Below, one piece after another: positions 1 through 8,700 of a stretch of 30,094 nt of DNA. The stretch is from a virus: IMG/VR virus record IMGVR_UViG_3300021376_000244, positions 1-30,094 of that record; one strand, given 5' to 3'. How positions within the stretch are numbered: position 1 is the stretch's first letter; each line of letters starts with the position of its first letter. The notes under the pieces are model-generated. The model was not told the DNA's origin. It saw nothing but the letters and a program-made list of their open reading frames with translations, and did not search any database. Made by a program: the position numbers and the translations under genes.

Positions 1-41
1 AGCGAATCAATTTCACCCTGGTCTGTGACTAGAAGTGCCAT
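1..41 (-). CDS. 5' end of a further virion gene, cut by the window edge
   Basis: Only the first 13 codons lie in the window, reading MALLVTDQGEIDS from an ATG at 39-41. The start is well supported: an AGAGGAAA Shine-Dalgarno sequence lies six bases upstream (48-55 on the plus strand as its complement), and late-promoter motifs precede it at 81-88 and 133-141. The gene continues the same direction as the structural block, so it is probably another virion or tail-fibre protein, but 13 residues do not allow a family call. Confidence 0.75.
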   Translation of the reverse strand, partial: MALLVTDQGEIDS

Positions 42-47
42 GTAATG

Positions 48-55
48 TTTCCTCT
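48..55 (-). promoter_or_regulatory. Strong ribosome binding site of the left-edge gene
   Basis: AGAGGAAA on the minus strand, six bases before the ATG at 41. It is one of the clearest Shine-Dalgarno sequences in the window, where many genes have only A-rich leaders or rely on coupling. Confidence 0.7.
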
Positions 56-80
56 TTGAGTTTCTTACCTATGATAATGT

Positions 81-88
81 TATTTATA
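81..88 (-). promoter_or_regulatory. T4-type late promoter motif (TATAAATA)
   Basis: TATAAATA on the minus strand in the gap after the 241-residue virion gene and about 40 bases before the next start codon. This matches the single-element late promoter recognised by the gp55-type sigma factor of T4-like phages. Position in an intergenic gap and correct orientation support it; no transcript data are available. Confidence 0.65.
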
Positions 89-94
89 AAAAGA

Positions 95-820
95 TTATAG
101 TGCTAATTTTAAAGACACTACACATCTCTGAATATTTATAGAATATATGACTTCAAACTGCAAAATGTCTCCAGCATCGAGAGTTTTGTTCCAAGAAACG
201 ATTGTTGTATTCCGATTAATTCTTTGATTTGTTCCAGTATTAATATTTCCCAATTGAGGTTTTTCTGTGCCACAAATTGACGCAAAATTTGGAAAATTTA
301 TAAAGGAAGTTTTTTTGATATCAAATTGAATTTGACCATCTTGGTCTCCAATAATTGTCCATGATTGTATTTTTCCAGTTACATCTAATGTCATATCTCC
401 TTTAATTCCTGTTGCCATAGGAGATGATCCAGAATCAACAACAAAATTAATTGTTCTTGTGAGATCTGCTGTGGTTGAAAGAGCAACAACATAAACAATA
501 TTACTGGAAACTGGAGCAGAACTAAAAATTAAATTTGTTCCACTTACCGTGTAATCAATACCAGGAACTTGTACCAATCCATCAATAGCAACAATTAATT
601 GTTGATCATTAATCGGTGTATACGGATCACCTGCCTGGTCAATTAATGGATATGTAGTTGTTGTACCATCAAAAATCCAATTTGTTGTATTGAGAATTTC
701 GTTCCCATACTGCAAGTATTTACTAGGTATTTCATAATTAACACCAATGTTGTACTTCTGCTGTGGTTCAGATAGTACATTGTAATTTGATTTTTTTAGA
801 GAAATATTGTAATTTGCCAT
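95..820 (-). CDS. Virion structural protein with fibre-type C-terminal domain (241 aa)
   Basis: A likely tail-fibre or adhesin-associated virion protein. I chose the ATG at 818-820 (MANYNISLKK) rather than the TTG one codon earlier, because it overlaps the upstream gene's TGA as TGATG, a coupling signal. Residues about 75-105 carry the phage motif IDGLVQVPGIDYTVSG followed by IFSSAP, seen in many fibre proteins. The C-terminal half (about 130-241: NFVVDSGSS, TGIKGDM, SWTIIGDQDGQIQFDI, FPNF, EKPQL, LDAGDILQFEV, VSLKL) matches a beta-rich domain I know from many marine phage tail proteins. No signal peptide or membrane segment is seen. The exact virion position is unknown. Confidence 0.8.
   Translation of the reverse strand: MANYNISLKKSNYNVLSEPQQKYNIGVNYEIPSKYLQYGNEILNTTNWIFDGTTTTYPLIDQAGDPYTPINDQQLIVAIDGLVQVPGIDYTVSGTNLIFSSAPVSSNIVYVVALSTTADLTRTINFVVDSGSSPMATGIKGDMTLDVTGKIQSWTIIGDQDGQIQFDIKKTSFINFPNFASICGTEKPQLGNINTGTNQRINRNTTIVSWNKTLDAGDILQFEVIYSINIQRCVVSLKLAL
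133..141 (-). promoter_or_regulatory. Second late promoter motif (CTATAAATA), inside the upstream gene's 3' end
   Basis: CTATAAATA on the minus strand, overlapping the last codons of the gene ending at 95. It is a fuller match to the T4-like late consensus than the intergenic copy at 81-88 and points at the same downstream gene. In AT-rich coding sequence such motifs can arise by chance, so this copy is less certain. Confidence 0.4.
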
Positions 821-1155
821 CAAACAACTCCTGGCGTTACTTCAATTACTCCTTCAATAACTCTAGTTTTAATCCCCTGAGGAGATGTCAAAACAATATC
901 ATAAACATATCGTCGTGCCTCTATGCCTGCAGTAGTTGCATTAGGAAGAGAAATTTTTAAAATCCCATTATAACGATTCACAAAGGTTATAATAAAATCT
1001 GTAAAAGTAGTAGCATGATAACTACGACGCATTTTTGCTTGCGCTGTATACCCTGTTAAATTTAAAGGTGTTGTATTTTCTTCATTTGTAATGTTAAAAG
1101 TGGCATCAAAGTCCGTTCCTTTTTCCATTAGAAGATTTAAGGGAATTGCTGCCAT
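820..1155 (-). CDS. Small Ig-like / BppU-N-like virion protein (111 aa)
   Basis: Begins MAAIPLNLLMEKGTDF and shows the pattern of small beta-sandwich proteins common in cyanomyovirus structural clusters: an N-terminal 'EKGTDFDATFNI' strand, a 'LNLTGYTAQAKMR' segment resembling the baseplate-upper-protein (BppU) N-terminal fold, and 'RYVYDIVLTSPQG...RVIEGVIEVTPGV' at the end. It probably attaches or spaces a neighbouring fibre protein. It has its own late-promoter motif at 1174-1180 and an A-rich leader without a clear Shine-Dalgarno, and it is coupled to the next gene by a TGATG overlap. Family assignment is from pattern memory only. Confidence 0.75.
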   Translation of the reverse strand: MAAIPLNLLMEKGTDFDATFNITNEENTTPLNLTGYTAQAKMRRSYHATTFTDFIITFVNRYNGILKISLPNATTAGIEARRYVYDIVLTSPQGIKTRVIEGVIEVTPGVV

Positions 1156-1173
1156 TATTTTTTACTTTTTAGG

Positions 1174-1180
1174 TATTTAT
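1174..1180 (-). promoter_or_regulatory. Late promoter motif (ATAAATA)
   Basis: ATAAATA on the minus strand in the 53-base gap between the 794-residue hydrolase gene and the 111-residue gene, 19 bases before the ATG. Spacing and orientation fit a T4-like late promoter serving the two genes downstream. Confidence 0.65.
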
Positions 1181-1208
1181 GAGACTTTTTTTTGTAATGT
1201 TTAATAAT

Positions 1209-3593
1209 TTATGGATTGTATGGATATGATTTTCCAGGACCCCATACTATATTAACGGCTGAAGGTCCAGGAGATCCACTATATGATCCGCTGAAATCAT
1301 TGGTTCCTCCACTACCTCCACCAAAACTTCCTCCAACACCTCCATCATGAGTACCAGATGGATTTCCATTACCGCCACCAGATCCACCATAACCACCGTC
1401 GCCACCAAAATATGTTGAAGGGGCTCCTGCACCACTGGTTCCTTGACCATAAATGTTCACGCCACCTCCGCCGCCACCTTTTCTTTTGGTGTCGTTACTA
1501 TCTTGATCAATGTGACCAGCACCACCGCCGCCACCACCACCGGATCCAGAATTACCATAAGCTACTGCGCCATCTCCACCATTTCCTGTGTATCCACCGG
1601 CACCACCGCCGCCGCCGCCCCACTGCGTTGCAACACTACCAGATCCACCATTTCCTCCACCATCTCCGGCGTAAGTTCCACCTGATCTATTTGATGTACC
1701 TAAAGAGGTGGTTGCAGAGCTGCCACCACCACCTCTTACATAAGAAGAATTTATAAAGTAAGAATCACCACCGTTGGTTGTGTTTGTTCCGGGAGCCCCA
1801 ACAACTACAAGATAACTTGCTCCAGGTGTTACTGGTATATTATTTTTCCAACCTAATCCAGCTCCTCCTCCACCGCCGCCGCCGCCCATGCCGCCACCAC
1901 CAATACAGAGAACACAAACTGAAGTGACTCCAGCAGGAGCTACCCAATTAAAAGGTCCGGCGCCGGTGGAGGCACTAGAATAAAACGCAGATCCAGACGG
2001 AGTTGTTGATGTATCACTAATAGTTACAGCAGAACTTGTAGCAACAATAGTTCCACTTGTACTCCCTGTTCTGATTTGTAATTGAAAACTTTCAGAACCT
2101 TCAACTGTTAAATCGTTCGATAAGGTTCTTGTAATTGTTCCAGAATTACTACTAATGGTAAATGATCCACTTGTGGCACTATCATTAAAGTCTGATGCAT
2201 TGACAGTTCCAGAGACCGTAGAAGTAGACCAATATAAAGTCGTACCATTAGAGACATTAGTTGTACTTACCGTGAAAGTGACAGAAGAACCTTCATTGAC
2301 TGATGATGTTGATGGTGATACTGAATATGTTGGAGGAAGAGATGTGTCATTAATTGTTACTCCAGAACTTGTGGCTACAATCGTTCCTGAAGTAGAACCC
2401 GTTCTAATATACAATCCAAAACTTTCAGAACCCTCTGTCGTTAAATCATTTGATAGGGTTCTTGTGATTGATCCAGAATTAGCAGAAATTGTAAATGAAC
2501 CACTAGTTACTCCATCATTAAAGTCTGAACCAGTAATCGATCCATAATTTGTGTAAGTAGACCAATATAATATGGTTCCATTAGAAACATTGGTGGCAGT
2601 TACATTAAATGTAACAGAAGAACCCTCAGTAACTGATAATGTATTGGGTGATACTGAGTAGGCTGGAGTTGAAATATCACTTATAGATCCTATAAATGTA
2701 CGAATGTCTTGCTGCAAAACGGTGTTAGTTACAAAAGCGTCGTGTCCTCCAGTTGCATAATAATTAAAAGTTGATGTTGAACAATTCGTACAAGCGTTCA
2801 GTCCAACTTGTACTGTATTCTGCATCAAGTTAACTTGATATGAATCATCATCAAGTGCTTGAGTAAACAGTGTTGGAGATAAAGTTCCTGATAGATAACT
2901 CTTAAGCGACCTCGTATTATATGCGCTTGGATTTTCCGTTGTCGTACCAAAACCAAATCTGATTTTATTACACGTAAAGTTGTCAGTATTGTGTATTCCA
3001 GAACATCTATCTAACAAGTCAATAGGACCTGGAGCATTTGCTATAACACCATTAACAGGGTGCATCGTGTTCAATCGATGTACTAAGTAAGCACCTTGAG
3101 AATGACCAAAAGTAAATACTCTATTAACTGTTTTAGATATACCGTTACTTGACATGTAAGAATTCAAATTATTCTTAACCCACAGGAGTGCTGCTTCTGC
3201 ATATACAATGTTATCTCCAAAATATAATGTAGGATAATTTAATCCAGGAAATTGTGCTGCTGGTAATGATGCATCTAATTGCCAAGCAGGAATCATATCT
3301 TGTGGATATGCTACGGAAAAAATAAGTTTATCTCTAATGTTTATTTGATCTCTCACTATAGTCATAAACGTTGATGCAGCACCAGATGGGGACACTCCAG
3401 GTGCTCCAATTGTTCCGTGATATAGCACCACTACATCTACAGACGATCCTACATTTGATGATGTTGGGTAATACAAGAATCCTCTAACAGGATACCCATT
3501 GTATGTTGTTAGGATAAGAGAAGTGGTAACTCCTGTATATGCATCACTTGTTGGTATACCACCAATCTTACCAATTGTTTGTAAAAATGGCAT
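1209..3593 (-). CDS. Virion-associated alpha/beta-hydrolase fused to Calx-beta repeats and poly-glycine adhesin tail (794 aa)
   Basis: Three parts can be seen. Residues 1 to about 302 look like a complete alpha/beta-hydrolase of the esterase or PHB-depolymerase kind: VVVLYHGTIG for the oxyanion-hole strand, nucleophile elbow FGHSQG with Ser165, acidic cluster LDDDSYQ (Asp248-250), and GGHDAF with His284, in the right order and spacing for a catalytic triad. Residues 311-421 and 422-532 are two Calx-beta-like domains (YSVSP, EGSSVTF, SDFND, TRTLSNDL, EGSESF) in tandem. Residues about 540-794 are very glycine-rich, starting with FNWVAPAGVTSVCVLCIGG, as in phage glycine-rich receptor-binding tips. 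The ATG at 3591-3593 is preceded by GGAA; no own promoter is evident, so it is probably read from 3873-3879. No signal peptide is apparent, as expected for a virion part. Inferred role: fibre or adhesin with enzymatic deacylation or ester hydrolysis of host surface material; the substrate is unknown. Confidence 0.85.
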   Translation of the reverse strand: MPFLQTIGKIGGIPTSDAYTGVTTSLILTTYNGYPVRGFLYYPTSSNVGSSVDVVVLYHGTIGAPGVSPSGAASTFMTIVRDQINIRDKLIFSVAYPQDMIPAWQLDASLPAAQFPGLNYPTLYFGDNIVYAEAALLWVKNNLNSYMSSNGISKTVNRVFTFGHSQGAYLVHRLNTMHPVNGVIANAPGPIDLLDRCSGIHNTDNFTCNKIRFGFGTTTENPSAYNTRSLKSYLSGTLSPTLFTQALDDDSYQVNLMQNTVQVGLNACTNCSTSTFNYYATGGHDAFVTNTVLQQDIRTFIGSISDISTPAYSVSPNTLSVTEGSSVTFNVTATNVSNGTILYWSTYTNYGSITGSDFNDGVTSGSFTISANSGSITRTLSNDLTTEGSESFGLYIRTGSTSGTIVATSSGVTINDTSLPPTYSVSPSTSSVNEGSSVTFTVSTTNVSNGTTLYWSTSTVSGTVNASDFNDSATSGSFTISSNSGTITRTLSNDLTVEGSESFQLQIRTGSTSGTIVATSSAVTISDTSTTPSGSAFYSSASTGAGPFNWVAPAGVTSVCVLCIGGGGMGGGGGGGGAGLGWKNNIPVTPGASYLVVVGAPGTNTTNGGDSYFINSSYVRGGGGSSATTSLGTSNRSGGTYAGDGGGNGGSGSVATQWGGGGGGAGGYTGNGGDGAVAYGNSGSGGGGGGGAGHIDQDSNDTKRKGGGGGGVNIYGQGTSGAGAPSTYFGGDGGYGGSGGGNGNPSGTHDGGVGGSFGGGSGGTNDFSGSYSGSPGPSAVNIVWGPGKSYPYNP
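1998..2663 (-). repeat. Tandem Calx-beta duplication, 333-bp period, two copies
   Basis: Copies at 2331-2663 and 1998-2330 encode two adjacent 111-residue units that align without gaps. Shared blocks include YSVSP, EGSSVTF, TNVSNGT, LYWST, TSGSFTIS, TRTLSNDLT, EGSESF and IRTGSTSGTIVATSS. The in-frame 333-base period and high likeness show a tandem domain duplication inside the hydrolase-adhesin gene. Confidence 0.85.
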
Positions 3594-3625
3594 TTTTTTT
3601 ATTCCGTAGTTCGTGAAGTTTAATT

Positions 3626-3844
3626 TTATTCTTCAAAAACAGGTGTCGTGAGTTCAGAGGGAGCATTCTGTGTCTCTTCCTGCTCCTCGTTGTTTGAAGA
3701 TAAAAGTTCCAAAGTTTCTAGTCCTCCTTGTAACTTTATCTTATATTCTTTTAACTTTGTAAGTTGCTCCTCTGCCTGCGATATTTTTACATCGCATTCT
3801 TTGAGTTGCTTTTCAAATTCGAGTTTTAGTGATGAAGGATTCAT
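3626..3844 (-). CDS. Small coiled-coil protein (72 aa)
   Basis: I chose the ATG at 3842-3844 (MNPSSLKLEF) over a TTG three codons upstream. Residues about 5-48 form a charged heptad-like coiled coil (LEFEKQLKECDVKISQAEEQL, here split as LKLEFEKQLKEC and ISQAEEQLTKLKEYKIKL), then GGLETLELLSS and an acidic, disordered C-terminus ending PVFEE. Similar short coiled-coil ORFs are common beside cyanophage fibre genes and may be assembly chaperones or trimerisation partners, but that is inference. It is the first gene after the late-promoter motif at 3873-3879 and lies 32 bases before the hydrolase-adhesin gene. Confidence 0.75.
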   Translation of the reverse strand: MNPSSLKLEFEKQLKECDVKISQAEEQLTKLKEYKIKLQGGLETLELLSSNNEEQEETQNAPSELTTPVFEE

Positions 3845-3872
3845 AATTATCAATAAAAAATGATATCTGATC

Positions 3873-3879
3873 TATTTAT
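3873..3879 (-). promoter_or_regulatory. Late promoter motif (ATAAATA)
   Basis: ATAAATA followed by G on the minus strand, in the 55-base gap after the 534-residue repeat protein and 28 bases before the ATG at 3844. It probably drives the small coiled-coil gene and the hydrolase-adhesin gene. Confidence 0.65.
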
Positions 3880-3899
3880 TGCCCTTTTAATTAAACTTT

Positions 3900-5504
3900 T
3901 TATGCAAATTTATTCCGTGAAGCTAAAACTGTCCATTGTATTGTTGCATTATCGCCCGTTCTGATAATTGTATAAGTATAAACATCAATTGAGTTTGCAT
4001 TTCCTCCAGGAAATGCAGTTCCACCAGACCATTTTGGTACTACCACACTATTATCAATTTTGAAAGTAGTATTACGATACGCAGTTGATCCTTGAGTCGC
4101 CAAAATTACAAAGGTGAGGGAATCACCAACTCCTATCAACTGATGCAGAGTAGAAATTGAAGGTGAGTTTCTTACATCAACAGTCCAGTCTCCACTAGCA
4201 TTAGTTGTATAATAATATACTGCATTATTTTGCAAGTAAACCGTAGCACCGTTTGAACCACTCAAAGAATCCGATTTAAGCAATGCGCTTTCAATGACTC
4301 GGTTTGTATTAATGCTTGACTGAATAATTGAGACATCTAAAACTTTAGTAGATTTACTATAAGTAAATCCACTATCACCACTAAGTACGCCATTATCATT
4401 AAATTGAACTTGAGTATTTAAACCACCAGGAGTTCCGCTACCACCACCTGCTCCAGTTGGAGCAGAATTTTCCCACAAACCAGTTGAACTATTGTATGAA
4501 AGTACTTGTCCACTTGCAGGAGAAGTAATTGCTACATCATTTAGTGCATCAATAGAAAGGTTACTAATGCCAGTAATATAACCAGCAGTAGCATGGTTGC
4601 CCCAACTATATGCAGTATCCCAATTTGTTTTGTTTGTATTTGTAATTGTTGCCGCAGGCGATGCAGCAAATATTGGGTCAATTTCTGTATATGAAGTTAA
4701 ATATCCAACAGTACTATGATTCCCCCAACTATATGCAGTGTTCCAATTACTAATTTCGGTGTTTGTAATATTTTTTGAGGGAGAAGCATTGAATATAGGA
4801 TCAGTTTCTGTATAAGATGTTAAATATCCAGCATTAGCATGGTCGCCCCAACTATATGCAGTGTCCCAATTAGAAATCTTAGCTACATCTTTAACCCAAT
4901 AACCAGCAGTAGCATGGTTGCTCCAACTATATGCAGTATCCCAATTTGTTATATCTGTGATGGTGATACTACCAGCAGGTGATGCAACAAATATTGGGTC
5001 AGTTTCTGTTATATTTACATTAGACCATTGTATTCCACCATTACCATCTGCTGTAATAACTTGTCCTGCATTACCAGTAGGATTGGTGCCATAACCTATT
5101 GATATACCAGCTCCACCCACAAATGATATTAGTCCGTTTAGATAAGGTCCTCCAACAATTTTTTCAATTTCAATACCGCCGAGGGCCACGATTGGGTCAC
5201 CCGTTGTAATACCTTGTACATTTCTCCACTTGCCATTAGTATATGTTAGAAAGTGACCCTCATCTAAAGGCAGAAATCCAGGACCGCCTGGTGGAGTGAT
5301 TTCAACATCAGTTAAACCAAGAAGAGAAACAGAAGTTAAATATCCAGCACTAGCATGGTTGCCCCAGCTATATGCAGCATCCCAATTAGAAACATTAACA
5401 GAAGACAAAATGAAATTGATTGCATCTAGATCAACTGCAATTTCGTTGATTTCTTGCCTTTGTTCTTCAAATGTAAATTGTTTATTAACGTTCCTAAGTA
5501 CCAT
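3900..5504 (-). CDS. Repeat-containing virion/tail-fibre-like protein (534 aa)
   Basis: The N-terminus (MVLRNVNKQFTFEEQRQEIN) is a short charged segment of the kind that starts many cyanophage structural proteins. Five copies of a repeat with core NWDTAYSWGNHATAGYL occur at about residues 38-55, 183-200, 210-227, 251-268 and 292-309, several followed by TSYTETDPIF and ASPA. Middle segments such as DALNDVAITSPASGQVLSYN and GLNTQVQFNDNGVLSGDSGF are fibre-shaft motifs shared with many phage and marine metagenomic tail proteins. The C-terminus (about 390-534) is a beta-rich domain. The ATG at 5504 overlaps the upstream gene by 11 bases, so translation is probably coupled. Likely a fibre or whisker; attachment site unknown. 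Confidence 0.8.
   Translation of the reverse strand: MVLRNVNKQFTFEEQRQEINEIAVDLDAINFILSSVNVSNWDAAYSWGNHASAGYLTSVSLLGLTDVEITPPGGPGFLPLDEGHFLTYTNGKWRNVQGITTGDPIVALGGIEIEKIVGGPYLNGLISFVGGAGISIGYGTNPTGNAGQVITADGNGGIQWSNVNITETDPIFVASPAGSITITDITNWDTAYSWSNHATAGYWVKDVAKISNWDTAYSWGDHANAGYLTSYTETDPIFNASPSKNITNTEISNWNTAYSWGNHSTVGYLTSYTEIDPIFAASPAATITNTNKTNWDTAYSWGNHATAGYITGISNLSIDALNDVAITSPASGQVLSYNSSTGLWENSAPTGAGGGSGTPGGLNTQVQFNDNGVLSGDSGFTYSKSTKVLDVSIIQSSINTNRVIESALLKSDSLSGSNGATVYLQNNAVYYYTTNASGDWTVDVRNSPSISTLHQLIGVGDSLTFVILATQGSTAYRNTTFKIDNSVVVPKWSGGTAFPGGNANSIDVYTYTIIRTGDNATIQWTVLASRNKFA
4574..5391 (-). repeat. Five in-frame copies of a W-x-TAYSWGxHAxAGYL repeat
   Basis: Copies lie near 5338-5391, 4903-4957, 4821-4875, 4697-4752 and 4574-4629. 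At DNA level the core complement of 'ccccaactatatgcagt' (plus strand) recurs almost unchanged, so the copies are recent or kept alike by recombination. Copies 3 and 4 are joined by TETDPIF-type linkers, with a third such linker also before copy 2. Confidence 0.85.
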
Positions 5505-5703
5505 TTGATTGTATTAACTGACGTAGTAAAGATTTGATTTCACTAATTTCATTTTTCATGAAGTCTATTTCTTGCTCAAAATTACGAAACTTATTTTTAG
5601 ATTTTTTATATTTTTCAAAAGAAGATCTGTCAGTATTTATGATCGCACCTGTATCAGCGTCACGATATAAATGATCTTCATTTTTTACTTTGATATGTTT
5701 CAT
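5494..5703 (-). CDS. Small charged conserved-type protein (69 aa)
   Basis: Begins MKHIKVKNEDHLYRDADTG, continues AIINTDRSSFEKYKK and ends with a coiled coil (QEIDFMKNEISEIKSLLRQL). I recall near-identical layouts (HLYRD...GAIINTD then a C-terminal helix) as short hypothetical proteins in T4-like cyanophages, with no known function. It starts one base after the TGA of the 2715-residue gene and overlaps the next gene by 11 bases, so it sits in a coupled pair between two virion genes. It may be a structural adaptor or chaperone; that is a guess. Confidence 0.75.
   Translation of the reverse strand: MKHIKVKNEDHLYRDADTGAIINTDRSSFEKYKKSKNKFRNFEQEIDFMKNEISEIKSLLRQLIQSNGT
5634..5640 (-). promoter_or_regulatory. 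Possible internal late promoter motif (ATAAATA)
   Basis: ATAAATA on the minus strand inside the 69-residue gene, about 130 bases before the ATG of the 534-residue fibre-like gene. It could give that gene its own late transcript, since none lies in a gap, but in AT-rich coding DNA the motif may be chance. Confidence 0.3.
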
Positions 5704-5704
5704 A

Positions 5705-8700
5705 TCAATATGATGCTACTGCTCGTAGATCTTGTACTTTAGGAACAAATGCAGGATTACTTGACTTCATAATAATTTTAATTGCAAACGATGAGAATTC
5801 TGGAAGATTATCAACACTGTATGACAATTCTTGGTATGAAGATTGTTTCTCTGTAATTGCACTAATAGAATTTTCTGGAGAAGCAAGTATAACATTATCG
5901 GGAGCTCCATTAGTATTAAAATATTCCCATTCGATATCATCAAAATTTTCTTGTGATGAAGATTTCTTGATTCTGTAAAGAATACGAATATTTTCAATAT
6001 CAGTAGTATTTACAGTTGTTCTTACATCAATACCCGTTGCTGGATTTTCAATAGAAATTTCTTTAGTAACATATTTTGCAATGCTTGAACTATTTTTTGA
6101 TTGAACGTCACTTGTAAAATCTACACCATCAGAATATGTAATTTTTGATACTTCAATAAATTGATTTTGATTTTCGTTTTGACCCGGATATGAAATAAGA
6201 TCTCCAACTCTAAAGATATCACTGGTCTGACTATCTACACTAGAATTTCTATTAAATACCGATCCAGAACCTGTAGTTGGAATAGGTGAGTCATAGTCAT
6301 TATTGATAGGAAGTTTGTCATTAACAACCGTTAGTTCGCCAGTCTTCTCATTCCAAGAAATAATTTTTCCAGAAATCTTATTTGAATATAATTGAGCTGG
6401 GACTGATGGATTTCTTGCTGTTACATAAGTTGGAGGAACCAATGTATTGGGGATTTGGAAAATTTGTTTTGATGCCCCAGCAGAAGATACTTTGATAGGA
6501 TTTGCAAAAGTGCTGGTTTCAAAAGTTAATGTTTCCCCAGCAGTAAACGCATTTGTTGTTTTAATCTTAACGTAAATTACATTTTGTTCAACACGAACAA
6601 TTTTGCCAGATGCATTTGTTGTACTTCCCGTTACAATTTGATTTAGTGCAATTGTTTCCGATTGTTGTACACCAGTAATAAGCATTGAATATACTGGATA
6701 AAATTCTAAGATTTGATTTCTTCTTCCAAAACGAGGCTCTTTTCCTTTAGCATTTTCAATCTTATTTGTAATAGTCTTAATAGATGCTCGGGACAAATCA
6801 ACTAATGGTGATAGTGTTGATGTTTTACTTGAAAGTTCAATTTTATATGTCAAAGATCTATCAATGTCATTGATTGTTTCGTTGATTCTGGAAGTAATAA
6901 TTTTTTGATTGATAAAGAATGCCTCTTCATTCAAAAAAGTTTTTTCATAGTCTGTTTGTGAATAAGACGCAAAAGTTTTAACATTATCATCAACAGGAGA
7001 AATATTTGTCGTCTTAATAAAACTATCAATTTTTGTACTACTAAAAGATAGTACAGGAATTGACGCAAAGATTTTTTCATACTTTCTATTATATGAAGAT
7101 AAGATACTCGATCCTCCACCAAATGCATTTGCAGATGCTCTATTAATAGAAATTAGTGAATAATAATCAACTCCAGGATTATATACTTTAAATAATTGAC
7201 TATTTAATTGAGAGGACGATAAACCACCAACATCTTGGGCACCTCGGAAAAATACATACGAGTTTTCGTCAGAATCAAATCCATGATCTGGATGATACAC
7301 TTTAAATATAAAATTATTATTTTTAAATAAATCTGAGGTTGCAGTTGTATTTGATTCTGCATTCGTTTCAATAGAATTGGGATCTAACTTTTCATATCCA
7401 AGATTTTCATTTGTTAAAAGTAGTGTTGCTGTTCTTGAAATATCAAAGTCTGCACGATACATTTTAAACTTAATATCTTCAAATAAATCTTCCGTCCAGT
7501 CATTTGTATTTTGAGATTTAAATAATGAACCCAATGCCGGTTGAGTAGTAACGATGGTACTAGTAGCAATTTCAATTTCTCCCAGTTTAGATGCCCAAAT
7601 TTCATAATCAATAGAATCTGTTTCAATTGATAACGCATATTCTGTATCATTTTGTAAATAAACTGGATAATCAAATCTAAATTTTGTTGGCGTAATTGAC
7701 CTTGTTGTTCCAACGTCATCGGTTGCAATACCCATGCGAACTGCTGGAGTGTCGATTGTAATAAAAGCTTCGATTTCAGCACCAGCAGATCCAGTTCCAG
7801 TCCCATTAATTACAATTGCTGGTGGCTCTGTATATTCAGAACCAGATAATACTAATTCTGTATCATAAATCTTACCACCTGATACTCTAACGGTAGCGGT
7901 TGCATTTCCACCACCAGGAAGTTGTGGACTCTCAATAGTTAGGAAAGCAGATTCATAACTAGATCCGGTGTTTTTCACACGCAAATCTGTAACTCTGCCA
8001 GAATCTTTTACAATTTTTAAAGTTTTAGTAGTGTTATTTAAATTATTATTGGTTATAATTGATGGAACAGATAGATTTTCATCTGCTTTAAATGATATAC
8101 CGTTGTGGTTACTAGTAACTAATGTATAGATTTGATCGTTTGTTAATGTAAACACTCCAGATGAAGATACTGCTAATTCAATGTTATTTTTATCAAAAAT
8201 TCTTGAAATCGGACCAGATGCGTTAGAAGAAGAACCAGTTACCTTTTCTCCTTTTACAATTGTTAAAGTGTCGCTCGCAATAACTCTCAAATATGTTCCT
8301 GGTAATAACATTTGTTGAGATCCTGGAATAATATTCTTTCCTGGTTTTCCGTTTTCGATATCAGTCAAATAAACTCGTAATGGAATTGTTGAACTTTTCT
8401 TGGAGAAAAATAGATCTACAGCTGTTACAAATACACCACCTTCAAACTTTTCAATTTTAAAAGTTTGTGTCATTGGATTTGGTTTGACTGGATTATCAGT
8501 GTTGCTACCAGTTACTTGAGTACCTTCATTGGATTTAAAGTATGCAGGCGATGTTGAAACAATAGAAGATTTATTTTCTGGTAATAATCCAGTAGCATAG
8601 AACTTAATTTCTGCATAAGTATCAATAGTTTCTTTTGATGCATCGGTAGAACTAGAAGTAAATCGGATTGTTTTTGCTCCAGTAGTAAATCTAATTTCTT

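Noticed and set aside
1358-1756. Plus-strand ORFs rich in His/Arg or Thr/Ser opposite the glycine-rich gene
   Set aside because: They are the antisense image of repeated glycine codons (GGN read as CCN/CAC/ACC shifts) and have no ribosome site or promoter.
2155-2547. Plus-strand 130-residue ORF opposite the Calx-beta repeats
   Set aside because: An antisense shadow of the duplicated domain; its apparent internal repeat comes from the real repeat on the other strand.
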